64,000 nucleotides of DNA from Lineus longissimus (lineage: Eukaryota; Nemertea; Pilidiophora; Heteronemertea; Lineidae): positions 744,001 to 808,000 of the forward strand of contig NC_088314.1 of assembly GCF_910592395.1 (NCBI RefSeq), in the 5' to 3' direction. This document shows, piece after piece, positions 31,990 to 47,308 of the stretch (its first letter is position 1; every line of letters starts with the position of its first letter). A program made the position numbers and the translations under genes. The notes under the pieces are model-generated. The model was given only the letters and a program-made list of their open reading frames with translations, was not told the DNA's origin and made no database searches.

Positions 31990-34900
31990 TCTTCACATCC
32001 ACGCCAACTCAATCCAATATTTCAGCAGGATAAAGAGTCAGAATCAGGTGTTACCACCTCATCTACAAGGTCATGTTCCTTTTGAAACTGCATGCCCCCA
32101 AAGCAGGTTTTTACACCAAGTTTACTCCTGTGTCCATACTGGCCTTTTGCCTCCACTGCTCGTGAGAATAACTGATGTTTCCCAGCTTGTGATATTCAGC
32201 ATGGGCTTCCTTTGCCAACCACGTACCGCAAACCAGCTTAAGACATTAATAAATTGGTGATCATGGGCCAAGTATTGCCAGATGTAGGGTAAGAACATGT
32301 AGTTACCAAGCTATTAAGTTTACCAGTTATTCATGCGTGTTTCGCAGTACCAGGTTCTGCAATATAGAGCATGTTGATGGGAAGGGTCTGCTTCAAGAGG
32401 AGTTTGCTCCATTCTGAAGTAGATTTTTCAACACTATGCACACAGCCTGTTTTGGGAAACATCAGTGGAATGGAGGCAGATTGGTACTCCACACTCAACA
32501 GGTAGCAGAGAGAAAGCAGTTGTTGATGCACTCAGTCCCTTTTATTGTTGTCAAACAAACAAAACCATCCCCACCCAATCTAATTACCACTCAAGTTGAG
32601 AAGGCTCCATCACAAGACTTGACACAATATCAAGATCAAGGATACATTCCCTCCCGATAGTTTTTATAAAAGTGAATCTCCAGTTCAAAGTCACTTTCAT
32701 CAGTTCAATAACCAGTTTATGGAAACAATGCCAGCCACATATCTCCTGGAGCACCAGGAGCCTCCAAGTACAAGATACTGCTCTCAAACATGACATTTAC
32801 AATCTAAAACACCTCAAGGTGCTACATGCCCTGGAGCGATCTCACTCTCAAAGGTGACATTTACCACTGAAAACTGGGGGACAAATCGTAATGAATTCTC
32901 AAAGCCGCTCGAGGCAGGCTGGACTTAAATCTAACTAAATCAACCACCTCCCACCCTAACAAGTCCAATTTCTGCAAAAGTGGGAGTACACCTTTCTTTT
33001 AACAGCCCACGGGATATTGATCTTAAAGGAAAATGAAACCAATTGTGTAGCATTGCCAATCTAAACTTTATCGTTGACCACTCATCAAGACAAACTGCAA
33101 TCCTCCACTCTATACACCAAAGAAATCAGTTCTTCCATTCAACCACAGATGGCACCACTCTATACTAAAACAAACTTCAGGAAACAAAAGTATTTGGAGA
33201 TTGAGTCAGAGCATTGTTTGTTGATCATTTACCAAGAAATACTACACAATTAGTCTTTGTGTTTGAGTTGGCCATTCCCAAAAATATTGTCAAATACTTT
33301 AGGTCTAATCTAATGGAGAACAACATTGAGTATGTTTTCTTATCAAGTTCAAGCATGGAACAGCAGGACCAAACAGGGCTTTCTAAAATTGGCTCAGCAA
33401 CCAAGTAACAAACATGTATGTTGCCAACTTCAGTCTCCAAGCAATATTGACAAAAACTGGCAGTGAATTCTTATAACAATGAAGAAACAGACCACCCAAA
33501 TAAAATACCTTTTTTTCATGGAATTCAATTTCATTGAAATTTTTTCACAAACTGGTAATTCATGACAAAAAGTTTCAACTTCAAAGAAACCTGACCTAAT
33601 TTCTTTGATCAACACTTGAAAGACCAAGAATTCGCTCAGTGGTAGAATTATCAAGGAAAGTTGGCAAAGATTAACCCTTTAGGGGACATATGAATAGAAG
33701 AGATTACTGACTTCTTAAGAAAGGAATGGCAATTCTTCTTGGTCAAAATTTGTAATTGGCCATAAGCTTACAGCTTAGTAAACAATGGGCTTTTGATTGA
33801 GAGCATTGCTTCTGATCAATTCTGAGTATGTTACAAAAAGATCAGCACACAAAACAAGGGTTAAAGCTAATACAATAGTAAAGTACTAGGAAATTAGTAA
33901 TAAAAGTAACTCGGCCAAACAAGTTTATTGTGAGCTTCATTCTCACCATTGTTTCTCAAGTATTTCTGAGTAAGTTGTCAAAAGTGGACAGCCAGGATTC
34001 AGCCAGCACAGTGGAAAAACACACCCTCAGAACCATGGAATGTTCACATTCGTTGTTGATGTACACATCACCTGATTTCTCAAAGAACTTTACAACACAC
34101 ACTCATAGCTGATCTCAGTGCAGGCTCCAAGTCAGATGCATACCTCGCACAACAAGAGCCATCAATCTCAATAATACGCGTGCATCGCATCATTCCATCA
34201 AAATCTATATTCCCATCTTTGTTCTCCTCCACTTTTTAATACCTCCCATTATTTCACCATAATCGACGATTTCACAAGTGCCAGCAGCATCCCACGAGAT
34301 ACATAATGGGAGAAAAACATGCGGTAATGATCCAGAGTCACAATCACCAAGACTATAATCAGCCTCATGATATGTCGTCCGCCAAAATATTCGTGAGTTA
34401 CTGGGTGGCAGATCTGGAGCAGTCAGGCACTGTGAACCAAAGATAAGTTTTTTCTTGCCAGGGCGGCTCAGAACATTTGTTTTTTATCACCTTTTTTGTA
34501 GCCTGATCAGCTCAGAACTGAAACTTATTTGTTGGGTACCATGCAACAGTTACACTGAACTGTCAGCACATCAATGGGTACAGCGCTCTGATCATGTGAC
34601 TATCTCGGACACTGGATTTGAGCTGGACACCCACATCACCAGCTCTGCACCAAATATGACAGCTTGTCAGCAATGGCAACAGATGAAGATGTTTATATCA
34701 TCCAACGCTTTGAACCGTCCTCATTCTCAGAGAATTCGTGATTGGGATTGGTTGATAGAGGTGCAGAAGAGTACCAATTGTCACCTCTGATCTGATCTGT
34801 GTCATCAGACCGACAGGCCGAGACCAGCCGCCATGACACCCGTCATCTGTGTCATCACGCGAGCAGCAAGACTAATTATAAGGCCGGTGATTAATGTACA

Positions 34901-35228
34901 AGAACACAAAGGCAATAATGTTCCATTGTAAAGCCGCAGGGACAGTTAAACTTGCTCCCTGCGTCGGTTTCACCTCAGGCTATCAGCGCTGTATTTCGCC
35001 AGTATATTTAGATATCACCAGGGCCGCAAATGGATTTGAGAAACAACACTCGTATAGGTGTGTAGATGTCATGATGTCCAAACTAGCTGAGAGAGCAATG
35101 ACTGAATCCGCCAATAGGCACTCTTGGTGAGCAGGAAAACACTTTTCGAAGGGGGAAGGAATAACGCCCTTGGGACTCTATGTAACTGAAGGGCTCAATT
35201 TCCCCCAAGCAGTTTCAAATGCATAAGC

Positions 35229-35631
35229 CGCACTTACACCACCTGAAAATGGACCACCAATCTTGGTTCGGGAACCAATGCCGCACCATCGAAAATCCAC
35301 CAAGCGCTTACACCAGCGCTGCAGCTAGTTATAAAATCCGGCTACAGATGGCGCGCAAACAATAAGCAGAACGCGGAAAGCCTTGGCAGAAGCGCCATTT
35401 CGAAAGCGCCGCCTGGAGCCGAACCATCTAACTAGCTAATTGCCGATCCATTTGCGCTTACACCACGACAAAGCCGAGCTTTTAACAAGCCGGGCGAATT
35501 TGGACCATCAAGCTTGGTGGGACAAATTCGCTCGGCAATTTGTATCGGCAATGGATTGCCGAACCAATTTGTCGCGGCAATGTGGTGGTGTAAGTGCAAT
35601 TGGTCCACCAATATTTCGTGGTGTAAGCGCA
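35229..35631. mobile_element. Nested MITE-like inverted-repeat cluster
   Basis: The core GCRCTTACACCA occurs forward at 35229, 35313 and 35454 and reversed at 35585 and 35617. The best pair is TGCGCTTACACCACGA (35453-35468) with its exact reverse complement (35616-35631), a 179-bp element. CGCACTTACACCAC at 35229 pairs with 35585-35598. The interior has further symmetry (CGGCAATGGATTGCCG at 35546-35561; GCGAATTTG/CAAATTCGC). No transposase; target-site duplications are not evident. Confidence 0.65.
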
Positions 35632-38600
35632 GCTATAGACTGAGTTGTGCTGGTGCTGAGTATCCATTGTTTCCAAACCATATCAAACTGAGTTCAAACA
35701 ATAACACAGTGTATTCGCTTACAGTTACCTGTACATGTGGCACAATTCACAAAGCTCACGAAACAACAGCATATTTTCCAATTATTATCAAGGTTTGACT
35801 TGTTGGTGAACAATTAATATCAAAATTGATCTGAAACATCAGACTCGTGCTAATGAAAAAAACAACTTAATTTGTGATATTGCCGTACATAAAGCAATTA
35901 GTCGTAACAAAATCTGTAACAAATAATAGCTTTCTGTATGTTAGTTTGATGGTCGGGAAAATGAGACAGCAACTGTTGACCTGATTTCGCTCGTGGCAAT
36001 CACCGACACTAAACCTGTGAAAGGTTTGAGGTTTTTTGTACCCAAAGCGCACAGTTGGTTTCATGAAAACTTGGCTAGAAACTATTCACTGATATTGACA
36101 TGGTCATACATGCAGCTTCAATGTCAAAGACAGTTGCCCTGTCTTGACCAGTTTCAGGCTGAGGTGACGACTGCCTCATGGCGGCCAGTATCACTGCTTT
36201 CCCCACATCCATCACCCAAGTATTCAGGTGTGGAAGCAGTTGCATCTTGGCAACACCAGATGGAGCATGATTCACTAATCTGGCCCCAGGGTCCACATGT
36301 GGGAACGCTAATCCGTTATTCATTCAAAATGAACTCGATTATAACCCTTTACAAATGATGGCAAATAATTGCCTGGATGATTTCTATGGTGCCTGGTTGA
36401 GTTGATCTGCAAATATATACTTACCAACTGGCAGTTGTTACATTTCATTGGGCAAAACTGGGCCAACTTTCATGAAGCAAACAAGAACTAATTATTAACA
36501 CCTTGGAAAAGATTACATTTCAGTCAAAGTCTACAACTGCCCAATTTGAAGCCAAACAAATGCAAACCACAAACAAGTCATTTACTGCCCATAAGAGTGC
36601 TTTGATGGCTGTTTTGCCGGCTTAAGTCTATTGGCCTAAATAGTAGGTCTTTTTGTGACCAAGTCTTTGAGGTTAAGAACAGGATTTTGAATGTATAAAG
36701 ATTTTGAGACTCATTGCATTGGCCAGCAAGTCTACCGACCGACATAGTACATGGTCCACTGGCAAACTTGAAGTCAAAACTCATGAATATGAATGAGGAA
36801 TAATCATAATATGATCAATTCTGGTCACATCGGCTGGTCACAAGGTCACAGAGTGCTCTTTGATGGGAATTAGGCTATGTCTGGATAAAATCTAATCACC
36901 TATAACAATCAGCTATCCTGGCCATTTTCAATCATTTCAATTCAAAATTCAAGTCATTGGTGAAATGATCGTCAATAACTTTTATATGTGCTGGGCATGT
37001 AAATGAGTTATCACAATTGATTGAAAGCTGTAGATCTTGGGAAACAATGTGGTCTCCCTACCTTCCTTTATTGACTGAGGTGTCCACATTTTCGAGGTTC
37101 TACAAGATTACATGAACTCACTCACACCTTTTGATATGAACAAGTCCTCTCAACTTGCAAGCCTTTATTGGCTCACAAGAGGCACACTTCAGTCGACCAG
37201 CCGTAAAAGAGGACAGGATTTCACGGAATGTTCACAATCAATACCACCAAAATCTCTGCACTCATTCAGTAAGATATAAAGTAGGATGGGTCATTCTGAA
37301 TTAAGTATACTGCAGTCCCACCTGAACCAATACCATGACTAAAATAGACCTCATAACTTAAGATTGAACTTGGCAGAGTTACCCACACTCTCAGTTTGGT
37401 ATTCAAGAAGGCCTACATTCCAAGCTGTGGAGGTGGGAGGACAAAATGTTGATAAGAGACATTGTCTGGGATGATTACATACAATCATCAATATGACTAC
37501 CTAGAATTTCAATGGCGATGAAAGATAACGTATAGAAAGTCGACCTAAAAAGGTTAAATCAACGCCATTATGACAGGTTTCGCGCCCTCATACAACCAGT
37601 ATTGACTTTTTGAAAGCGTGCACCAAGTAATAAGAAGCTGTTTCTTCTCTTCAATGGCAGTGAAAACACTTCAACATCATAATTGCCTGTCCTTGTAGTC
37701 AGCAATGAAGAGGCAAGAATTGGGATGATGTTCCACACAAACTCTACTTCATTTCTTCAATCTAGTTGGGGAGAAGTTTGTTTGGCTGTGTTTGGAATAT
37801 TTGTCTCAGTGCAATACCATTTGGGTATGGCATCCTCATCTTTCAGCCATGAGAGTGTACGGCTGGATATCAAACCTTATGTTCTCAGGCAAGACACTTT
37901 GCTCTTCTTCAATGATGAAGAAGACAGTGCAGAATACAGAAAGTTTATGTTCATGTATCTATGTGCATAATCATATCTATTGTCATCATAGGCTATTGAT
38001 TGAATTAAAATAATGGTTCAGATAATGTTTTGCACAAATAATAGTTATAACATAAAACAGATCCAGAACATGGCAAATTGTGCAATCTAATGGATGGCAT
38101 CAGGGTGATGGACTTTATAAAACCAGCAGGTGGGCAGTGCGAACAAATAACCCATCAATAACTGAGGGTAAGAGCCAGACAAGAGAACTAAAGCCCAACA
38201 TCCTGAAGGCCTACTCCCCCACACAGCATGTGACGATGGTGACAGCAGGGATTCTAATGAACACCATACATATGACATTACAACAGACCCCAAGAACATG
38301 GTTGATTTGTCACACAAATGCCTGTATATATCCTGTCCACCCCTTGCTACCCAGGGCCAGGGACAGCAGGATGCCAGGGTCACTGCACCATATAACCCTA
38401 ACAGATGGTGTCCAAGGATAAGGCAATCTTTGGGTGGAGCTTATAGAGTCTTTGTGTCCAGGGTGTGACATCTGGAGCCCCCTAGAGGGAATGAAATGGA
38501 GGGTGGGTAATTGTGCCATGGACACCAGACTGGTGTGGATGATCTTACAGTGAGTGACCACAGACAAAGGCAGGCCAGCTCACTGTTGAAGACTGACCAA

Positions 38601-39519
38601 AACAAAGAAATGTACGCATGTCTTATTCCGCTTATTCATGAGTGGCTGACAATGCATGGACAAAAACATGCTCCACTGTCATTGAGTGACTACAGCAATT
38701 ACAATGAGCAAGCCTCATCAATTATAGATCTTGAAATTAGTATTGGCCAGTAGACGACTCTTTTGTCACAGTATGTTTATATTGGCAAACCAAACCTGTG
38801 TGACCATCAGCCCAACATTACAGTGACAGCCTGAGGGCAGAATGAATATGAGATTCTCATATCAAACAAACTTTTTATCAATCAATTCGTGATGTTTTGA
38901 CAAACCTCAATAGAACAATGGTTGGTATCGAATCTTTCTCTCCAGTCCGTCCATCACGAGAAGTGTATCACATTTTTCAAATATCATTCGTTACCTGCTG
39001 CAACATGTGGCTATGGAGCATTGTTGAAGGATCGATCGCATGATGTGTAATAGAATCGATGGGAGACATCATACCATCGCTGATGGCTCTTTGGTGTGAT
39101 CGAAAAGGCTTCCTGCTTATCAAGACATTCAAAACACAGCAGTTGTCCCCTTATCAAAAACAACAAACAGTACGGTCTGGTCTAATTGATTGTCTTGAGG
39201 AGGGGGGAGGCCCAATGGCTACGATATTACCAACGGTGATGCTTTGCCTACAACTGCAGACTTTACAGCGACCACCCTTCCCGAACTGAAGTTGAAATCT
39301 AACAGCCACTTCTAGGCTGGGTGTCTTAAGAATTCTGTGTATAAAGGGTTACTTGACTGTCTGAGACAACTCATTTCTAGAACTTGATATGGAAGTTTTA
39401 GGTAGTTAACACAATGTTTTGTTATGAATGTCTGAATCTTGTAGGCCAAGTATTTTACCTTCCTGAAAAAGACACTAGCAGGAAACATGTGGGTCAAGCA
39501 CAGGAAGCCGTGTGGGGTC

Positions 39520-39533
39520 GGGGGGGGGGGGGG
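39520..39533. repeat. G14 homopolymer
   Basis: Run of 14 G followed by C and more G. Confidence 0.95.
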
Positions 39534-42500
39534 CGGGGGAAAATGCAAGCTCCATTGCCAATCAAGATAAGACAATGCCCTCCTTTACTTAAGAGTCACT
39601 CTATGTACATTTCTTTAAACACAAATGCACTACTTTACCATCACAACCAATCTTGTCAGCATAGCGATTTCTCAGGTTATGCCACAACCAATATTTCAAC
39701 ATAACAAGCTATATCAACAATATGATGCCCACAAGAACACATAACCTGCTCTATAATTAGCTGCCTTAATACTCCAGGCACAAAGCTAAAGTCTCACGAA
39801 TATTGATTTTAGATCGGGTAATACTAATAGTACCTTGCAGTGGCATGAAGAAACCTCAATGTACTTCACTGTAGTGAGACTTGCTCAAAGACTGAACTGA
39901 GTTGTCTGCCAGTATGTCTTTAAGTGCCACTCCAGTATCCAGGACAAAGATCCTTACAGCAGTACTTCCAAGCAGTAGATTTGAACTTCACTGAGAGTAC
40001 ATCAGTCTAAAGTAATAAACTGAAAATTAGAACTGTCATTTCTCGCCAGATACTCACATCACTAACAAACTCAACACATTTATCACAGCAATAACTTGAT
40101 ATGTATTATGAATTCTAAATCAGCCGTTTCATTCATTTGATCCCAGGAGACTAAAATAATCAGATCAATAAACTATTGGATGTAGAATGTACACAGCCAT
40201 GTAACAATGTGGATCCAACAAACATACAGGTAGTTTATTAGCTTTCATCAGGGAAAACTAACCAAACAATGAGTTAATAGAAACTGGATACAGTATACTG
40301 TATTGGCTGCTGGAATACCAGCAGCGGGTTTGACTCAACAGTAGTTTACAAACACCCTCATAATCTCACCCACACCTTCATCAGACTTGGAAGAGAGAGT
40401 GGAGACGGCCCTTTTCATGGTCGTGGAAGCTGACGACATGGCTCCAAGAGGACAAATCACCATACACACACCAATAACATAGAGAACAAAGTTAAGGTTT
40501 CCCCAATCGTCCTAGTAATGGAGACCCACACCTCAACGCCGGACTTCCCCCCCCCTTAACCACCAATACTACACTCCTGATACTACAGGGAACAATGTTG
40601 TCTATACTTACATGTAGCAGTATACTGCTTCTCCTTCTGCGCTTGTTAAACCCACGTTCCATTGTTCACGGTGAATGTATCCAATTGTTAATATCACATC
40701 GTTAGAAACACATCCAATAAAGTCCCAAACATACACTGGTCTCAACTAGTGAGTAAGTACGTTTCCTGTCTTCTTTACCGGACAACGTTCCACTGAATCA
40801 TTTCAAAATCAAATCAAAACAAGAGATGGACAATACCTCTGCTGCCGTGGAGGCACACGATCTAACGACCCACTTCAAACAGATGGAGTCTAATTAGTCC
40901 ACACTTTGATAACAGGAGCAATTTACTTCCAACACAATCAGAAACCAAATCAGTCGGTACTAAAAAACTGAGATGATTTTATCCACTGAATTATATATCC
41001 ACAAGTTGTCTCTACGAGAAAGATTGTGCCATGTGTGTCCACACTGAGCTTCACAGCTACAATGCTCAATCTAAGTCTGCCGTGTATTTAAATGCCGGGC
41101 ATGAATGAGCGTCCATTCATAGCCAGGTCAGGCAGGACAACGACTGGATACTGTGTATGCACGCACTTTACAACACACAAGGGTCTGAGAGCCTTGTGAG
41201 TTGTTTACACTAAGAATCTTTCCTTGATTACTCCAGAACAGTCAAGAGTCGCTGTCTAACGGACAATTTGATTTTGAAAGTTGAATAATGCATCAACAAC
41301 ACCAGGTGCAACTATGTCCCTGTAATTTGTGGGGCACTTAACGGCAATATAATGGCTCATCGATGGGGAAAAATCAGCCGAGGAGTAGCCTGATTGGTGT
41401 GGCTGGCCTCTGATCCTGATAGGTAGGCCCAATACTGCTCCAAGTGTGAGTAGAACTGAGTGAGAAACTATGCTCACTGTTGAATCACATTATTCTTATC
41501 AAATCAATATGCGGTGAGACGTGAATCAGAGGTTATCACAACTGATGAGTATCCATGCAGCAACTATCCACAGAAGTACAAACTATCCCAGGTCTGTGAG
41601 TTTCAAATCTGTCCAGAATGTTATCGCAGGAACATGAAGCTAGGGAAAATGAGCATGGATGTGTGAATGTAGCAGAGTCGGGGTATCATGTAACTCCATT
41701 TATCTGTATCATTGCAACATGCAGCAGATATGATTGCAGCATCCAGAAACATGAATCACCCTCCAAGTCCTTGATATCTAGCAAATCTCAGCACTTGCCG
41801 ATATCTTGTATCAATCACAGATACAGAAGCAGGTAAACAGTAGCAAAACACGAGTCGAAATCTCAAGCCTCCTCCAAAAATTTCAAGTCTCTGAGTCACA
41901 AATGATAGCCGAGAACATCCATCATAGTTACCAATACGGCCCTCTGGAGCATTTCCATAACATGAACTGGATCAGGCCTACTTCAACGCAACCAGTGCCA
42001 ACAAGTTCACAACTTCTCAAATCAGTGAACTATCCTCTCCCATTAACTTCTACCAGGGCTCCTGTCCGTTATAATCGTTTTATCAATCTGTGAACTGACC
42101 GTTATATCCCCAATGATTAGCCACTCAGAGTCAGAGCACAACTGGATCCCTCGAGCTAGCGCAGAATCACATCGATCATGCGATGTATTGAGAAGCACAG
42201 GTGAATCAATGCTTTATTTTCGAGTGATTAGTAATGCCATGTGCAGGTAGGCCCACGCCACATGAGGCCAGTCATAACAACAGGCAGACATAAATACTGG
42301 AGTCAGTTTCACTCAACACCCACCACATTGAGTAGGAGCAGATAACCACTTGTACAGGCTCACATGAACAGTTGTAGCCTACAGCGCTGAGAGATGAAAG
42401 GGATAAACAGCCACTGTCTTCATCCCAGGCACCAGCCAACTTGAATCCTTGCAACAAACTCCAGACCTGTTGATTAGAGTCTACACCATCAAAAATTGAA

Positions 42501-44021
42501 GGTCGAATGAACTTGGAAGTCTTGACAACAGCCAGCAATAAGTTAAACCTTTTCTCTCTCGAGCAGCCAGCTCGTCCAAGGTGTGGTGGTTTCAGAATGC
42601 CACTGAGCAACTGTTGAGAAATGTTGAAGTAAGCATCCGCTCTTTCCCAGGCTTTTCTAACAATGGCCTTTTAATGCTGTTGTTAAGGCAACAGCTGAGC
42701 AGCTCTCAACTTGGCCCTGAAGTTTTACATACCAAACACAACAGAACAAAGCCTTCGAAGCTAATTATAAGCCACTGACTCTAACCCCTAATGACTCACT
42801 TCGGCCCACTCAGATCCATTGTTTACACACCTCAACTTGCTTTAATTGATAAACAGTATTGCCATCTTGTTGTAAGCCAAAGAACTATTAAAGCAAGTAT
42901 GACTATTGGTGTCCGAGAACAGCCAATCACAACTGATCCGGTCCACGAGAAAACTGCAAAGACAGGTCCACCAAAATGATGTTTTCATACCATTAGCTCT
43001 GTCCACAACTCTCACCAACCACAAGAGGCCAATCTCTACATCACGGATTAACCCACAAAAAGACCTCCAAAAACATCCAATTGTGCAACACAACAGTCAG
43101 GGGTGCAAAACACAAAGGCCAACTTGAGCTGGGTGACAGGACTAACAGATGACACAGGAGGCACAGAACGTGACAAATCTCTCCATCAAAGATTACCCAA
43201 GAACGCCGCAGAGAATCTCAAATCATCTGTTACACAATCCACTCAAACACAGCTTAGCGGTGACAATAGGAAGAAGACCAATATCGCACATCACTGCCCC
43301 GATCTCACGATAGACTGCAAGTCCGGTATTTTCAGTGAATCAGGTATTTGAGCACTGACAATTCCCTTCTAAAAACAGCCTATTTAGCGGTACCTTTTGG
43401 CGCAATGACCTGAACAATTTAAAAGGGTTGTGCTTCATTGCTTCAGAAGAGTCCTTGAGACCAATTTCCTCATCAACATGTTGACCACCAACAAGGCTAG
43501 TTTCTCAGAGTAAACGGAAAGACGCAAATCGAGTGAAAATCTTTTTGAGAGTGGCTGAAGATGGCCATCATACCTGGAATAACGGTTTAGGTCACCTTAT
43601 CTTGATAGTGGAGCAGCACTCTGGCAATTACCGGTAGGCAGCTGGCAGTGGCTGTGCTAGCTTTTGAATCGTAACAATATCGAAATTTTCCCGATACCAG
43701 CTATACCAATGAAAAGGTGACAGGTGTCACTACCACTACTTGAGGATACCACCACAGTACTGTAGGTGTCCAACATGTCGAGGAATGGATTACACCCATC
43801 ACCTTGGATGAAGCCATCACGATGACTCAGTCTTGTTGGGCGATCAGGCCATACACCTGAATCAGTAAGAAGAGCCACCATGTAGCTAAATACACCAGAT
43901 CTTGCTATTTTATTGGTAAATCAATCCCAATGGATGGCGGATGAGCTCTTACAGATGCAGACTGGAGAGATACCAGTTGAAAATTGAGGCAGTGTCTAAA
44001 ATAATGTCTCAGTTGCTGAGT

Positions 44022-44039
44022 ATGTGTGTGTGTGTGTGC
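44022..44039. repeat. GT dinucleotide microsatellite
   Basis: About eight GT units within the intergenic stretch. Confidence 0.8.
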
Positions 44040-47000
44040 TGCTGCATATGTACCCTGGATGATGATATTTGAGTGGATGAGCCATGTCTAAGTCTGTGTT
44101 CATACATAACATTCACAGATATCAGGTAAAACTGACAGGCGCAAAGCCTCACTCGTCACCATCAGCAGCCAGACATGACGATGACATGTATTGCTGCATT
44201 TCATCAAGGTTTTTATAAAAGTGTGGAGAGATTGGTAGACAATAAAGTGATAGAGCACAGGAACCATTTCTTTCAAACAATTCTTTCTCACAAACTCGGC
44301 CTCAAAAGAAACCAACTGAAGCAAGCTGACAGAAAACTCAAATGAAAAAGATGCTTGAACCATTCTGACAGAACTACTAGTGACACCTGGTAGAAAGGAA
44401 GAGAACTTCTAAGCCAAAATGCCAATGAGAATGCCAGAGGCTCAGCATCCTTCAACACTTAATCAGCTTTTTGCCATTTGGCTGTGGTTCTCGGGTGCAT
44501 TTTTGTCTTCTCCAGGGATAACCAATCATCCATTATCAGCCCTGGTGAGAGAGTTGGGAACCAATCTAACAGTAGCTGACTGGAGCATCCAGCCCACCTC
44601 CACTCTGATTGATTACAGTACGAGTTTTGTATGAATACATGGCATGAGTCACAACCAGGGACAGTCACGCGAGTGCATCCATGTCCGCGAGGAGCGACCA
44701 AGCAAATATAATGGCTGTCATCCCTGACAGCTGAAACAGTCCATGGAACACCGCTCAGCAAAATATGTGAAAGAAAACATCAAGAGATAAATGAGCCAAA
44801 GAAATTGAAGTAACTGCTGGCATGGCACTTAAATTGTCCTCCAGTATGCTCCAAGTAAAATTGCATGAACCACCAATACTGAAAAATAACTCAGTTAGAA
44901 AGAATGAAAAGGTGAATGAAAATGAACTTACCGTGAAGTCTAAAAGACTCCGCTATCCACTGTTTTCGTTTTTAAACTTCCTTTAGAATATCCAGTAATA
45001 TCATGATGAATCCTGGAATGAGAGAGGAAGGCACGTGGTCAGACTGGTATGGGGTCATAGGGACTTCAGCCAGAGTCCTCAATGCATGCAATGCCTGTGG
45101 TTGTCCCTCCACTTGAGAGAAGAGACAACCTACACATATATACAGTCATGTATGTCATCATGTTTGTCTTCTTCAACAGCGGTGTCAAACACAAATGTCA
45201 TTACGGATTCCCAAGAGAAATCACGAACTTCGATTCTTGAGAAATGACGGCCTACTTAAGTGAATTAGGGGGCAAAACACTGATGTCTCACTGTCACTGT
45301 ATCCCCAGTGTATGAGTCCCCTTGGATTAATCCATGGTATTTGTATACCAATGACTTCTGGCACAACAGGACTGACATCGAATGGGTCCCTTGAGATGCT
45401 ATTGAGACACACAAGGCTCCTACTCCCAGACAGCACAGCCCCTAATAACAAGCTCTATAAGATCAGACTATGGGTAAGACGTGGAGAGGCCTAAACCTGC
45501 TTCCCTCTGCTGTATCCATATGGAGAGCTCAGCACCCACTGGATCAATGTTCCTTTGCAACCATGGCCAAACCTCCATGGACTCAACAGGATCTTCTCCC
45601 GCCCCCAATCAACATGGACACCCATCCAACAACCTCATCATCACCATAGCAATAGAGCATAATAAAACAGCTGATGATCACAATGAGATGATGTTACCCG
45701 ACATATTGGCGTAAAACCACAAGATCGCCAATGCTAGCAGCCGACAATATTGTCTTCTTCAAAATAACAACTCTGTCATATTGTAGAAGATCAAGCCCGG
45801 AAAAAGTCCCACTACTTTCAAACACTGAGCACATATTTGATATAAAGACGATGCGATTTATGACCTTATCGCAAAGAATGTGCCAACAAAGCAGTTAAGC
45901 TGAAAAAAGACTGACACTTGCCGATGCAACTAATTGTGGATAATAGACCAGGAAGCAACTGGCTGACATAAATCACACGATTGTAAGACGCTACTGCAGT
46001 CATATCTTGAGAAATGATGATGATTTCTGTAGAATGGCAAATAGAGTTCATAGGCTCTACATGCATGTAACATGAATGGTCATCAATCCTTGAAATGACC
46101 AGTGTGACTCAAGCCGCAGCCATGTCAGTGATGAAGGCACTGTAAGTCAGGCCCAAACCAATTGCCTAGGAAGTTAACCCGGTGACATTTATTGGATCGC
46201 TCTCAATGACGACTTTACTCAGGAAATGCAAATGGCAACTCCACCCCCAGGCAAAAAGGTGTGTGGGAGGGAACTCACAAGTCAAAATGGATTCACCGCA
46301 AAGAAAGCTGGCTTTTCTATGACTTTTGTCCCAAGGACTGGCGCAGAGAAAGCCCACAAGGTTCAATCAATGTTGTCAAACCTAGCCATTGCCAGGACCA
46401 CCTTGGGCAATAAGAGATTGAATTGCCCTACAGTCATCATCAGTTTTATTACTCTCATCACCTCAGCCAGTAATGTATTCCCAACGTGGGGCAAGGATCA
46501 TTAGTTCGGGTCTCCCATTGCTTCAAGCAGTATGGTGATCCCTTTATAAAACAGCAGCCAGTTGCTACTGGTAAGGAACAAAAGATGGAGGTGTCGGGAC
46601 CATAGGGACACTCCAGACACACAAGTCGAGTACCAAGGTGCGAACAGACGAAACTGTCTGAGCTCATCTTGATCCCCAAATGCCATGACGTCACAACTGG
46701 TAAGAAGTCCTGAACCTCCCATGCATGAACAAGTGTCACTTCAGCCAGCATCATCAGAATGCCAGCTGATGCCATGATCCGACACATTAAGATGGCATTT
46801 TCTCCCCTCGAAGCAATCACTAACCAATCAATCTTGGAGCAAGCGGAAACCATCTTCATCTACAACTATTATAGAAAGACAGTGACTAAGCCTTCGTGCC
46901 ATTTGGACCTCACAGTCACACGAGACTTGAGTCTGCTTTCCATTCAATGCACTCAAGTGGGAACATTTCAGCTCATTTCAATGTGCTTTGGGTGTGACAC

Positions 47001-47308
47001 AAATGGGCCTCCTCAATTTCTTGCAGCAAAGCTGGCAGTCTAAGTTTCTCAGAAAGCAGAGCGAATGCAAAAGGCCAGGAACACCAAATAAAACTTGTAA
47101 ATCTTTTGCCAACTCATGGACATAATGAATGGCTGATTAAGATGAGGATGCTTAATCTTCCCCAAGGTTAACCAGCGGCCAGATTTGATGGCGCTGTATC
47201 GATTATATCTTTAAAGAATGAAATATGGCCGAGGCGGAACGCACAACCTTGGAGAGCAATTGAGTCGGGATGAGCTATTTTTGAGCAGCAAGACAACTTG
47301 GCTGCAGA

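Noticed and set aside
31664-32260. 198-codon plus-strand frame
   Set aside because: Partly the antisense of the 31825-31989 exon; no splice sites and no family resemblance.
46458-46859. 133-codon minus-strand frame, Cys-rich
   Set aside because: The cysteines show no zinc-finger or EGF spacing; no splice context. Treated as chance.
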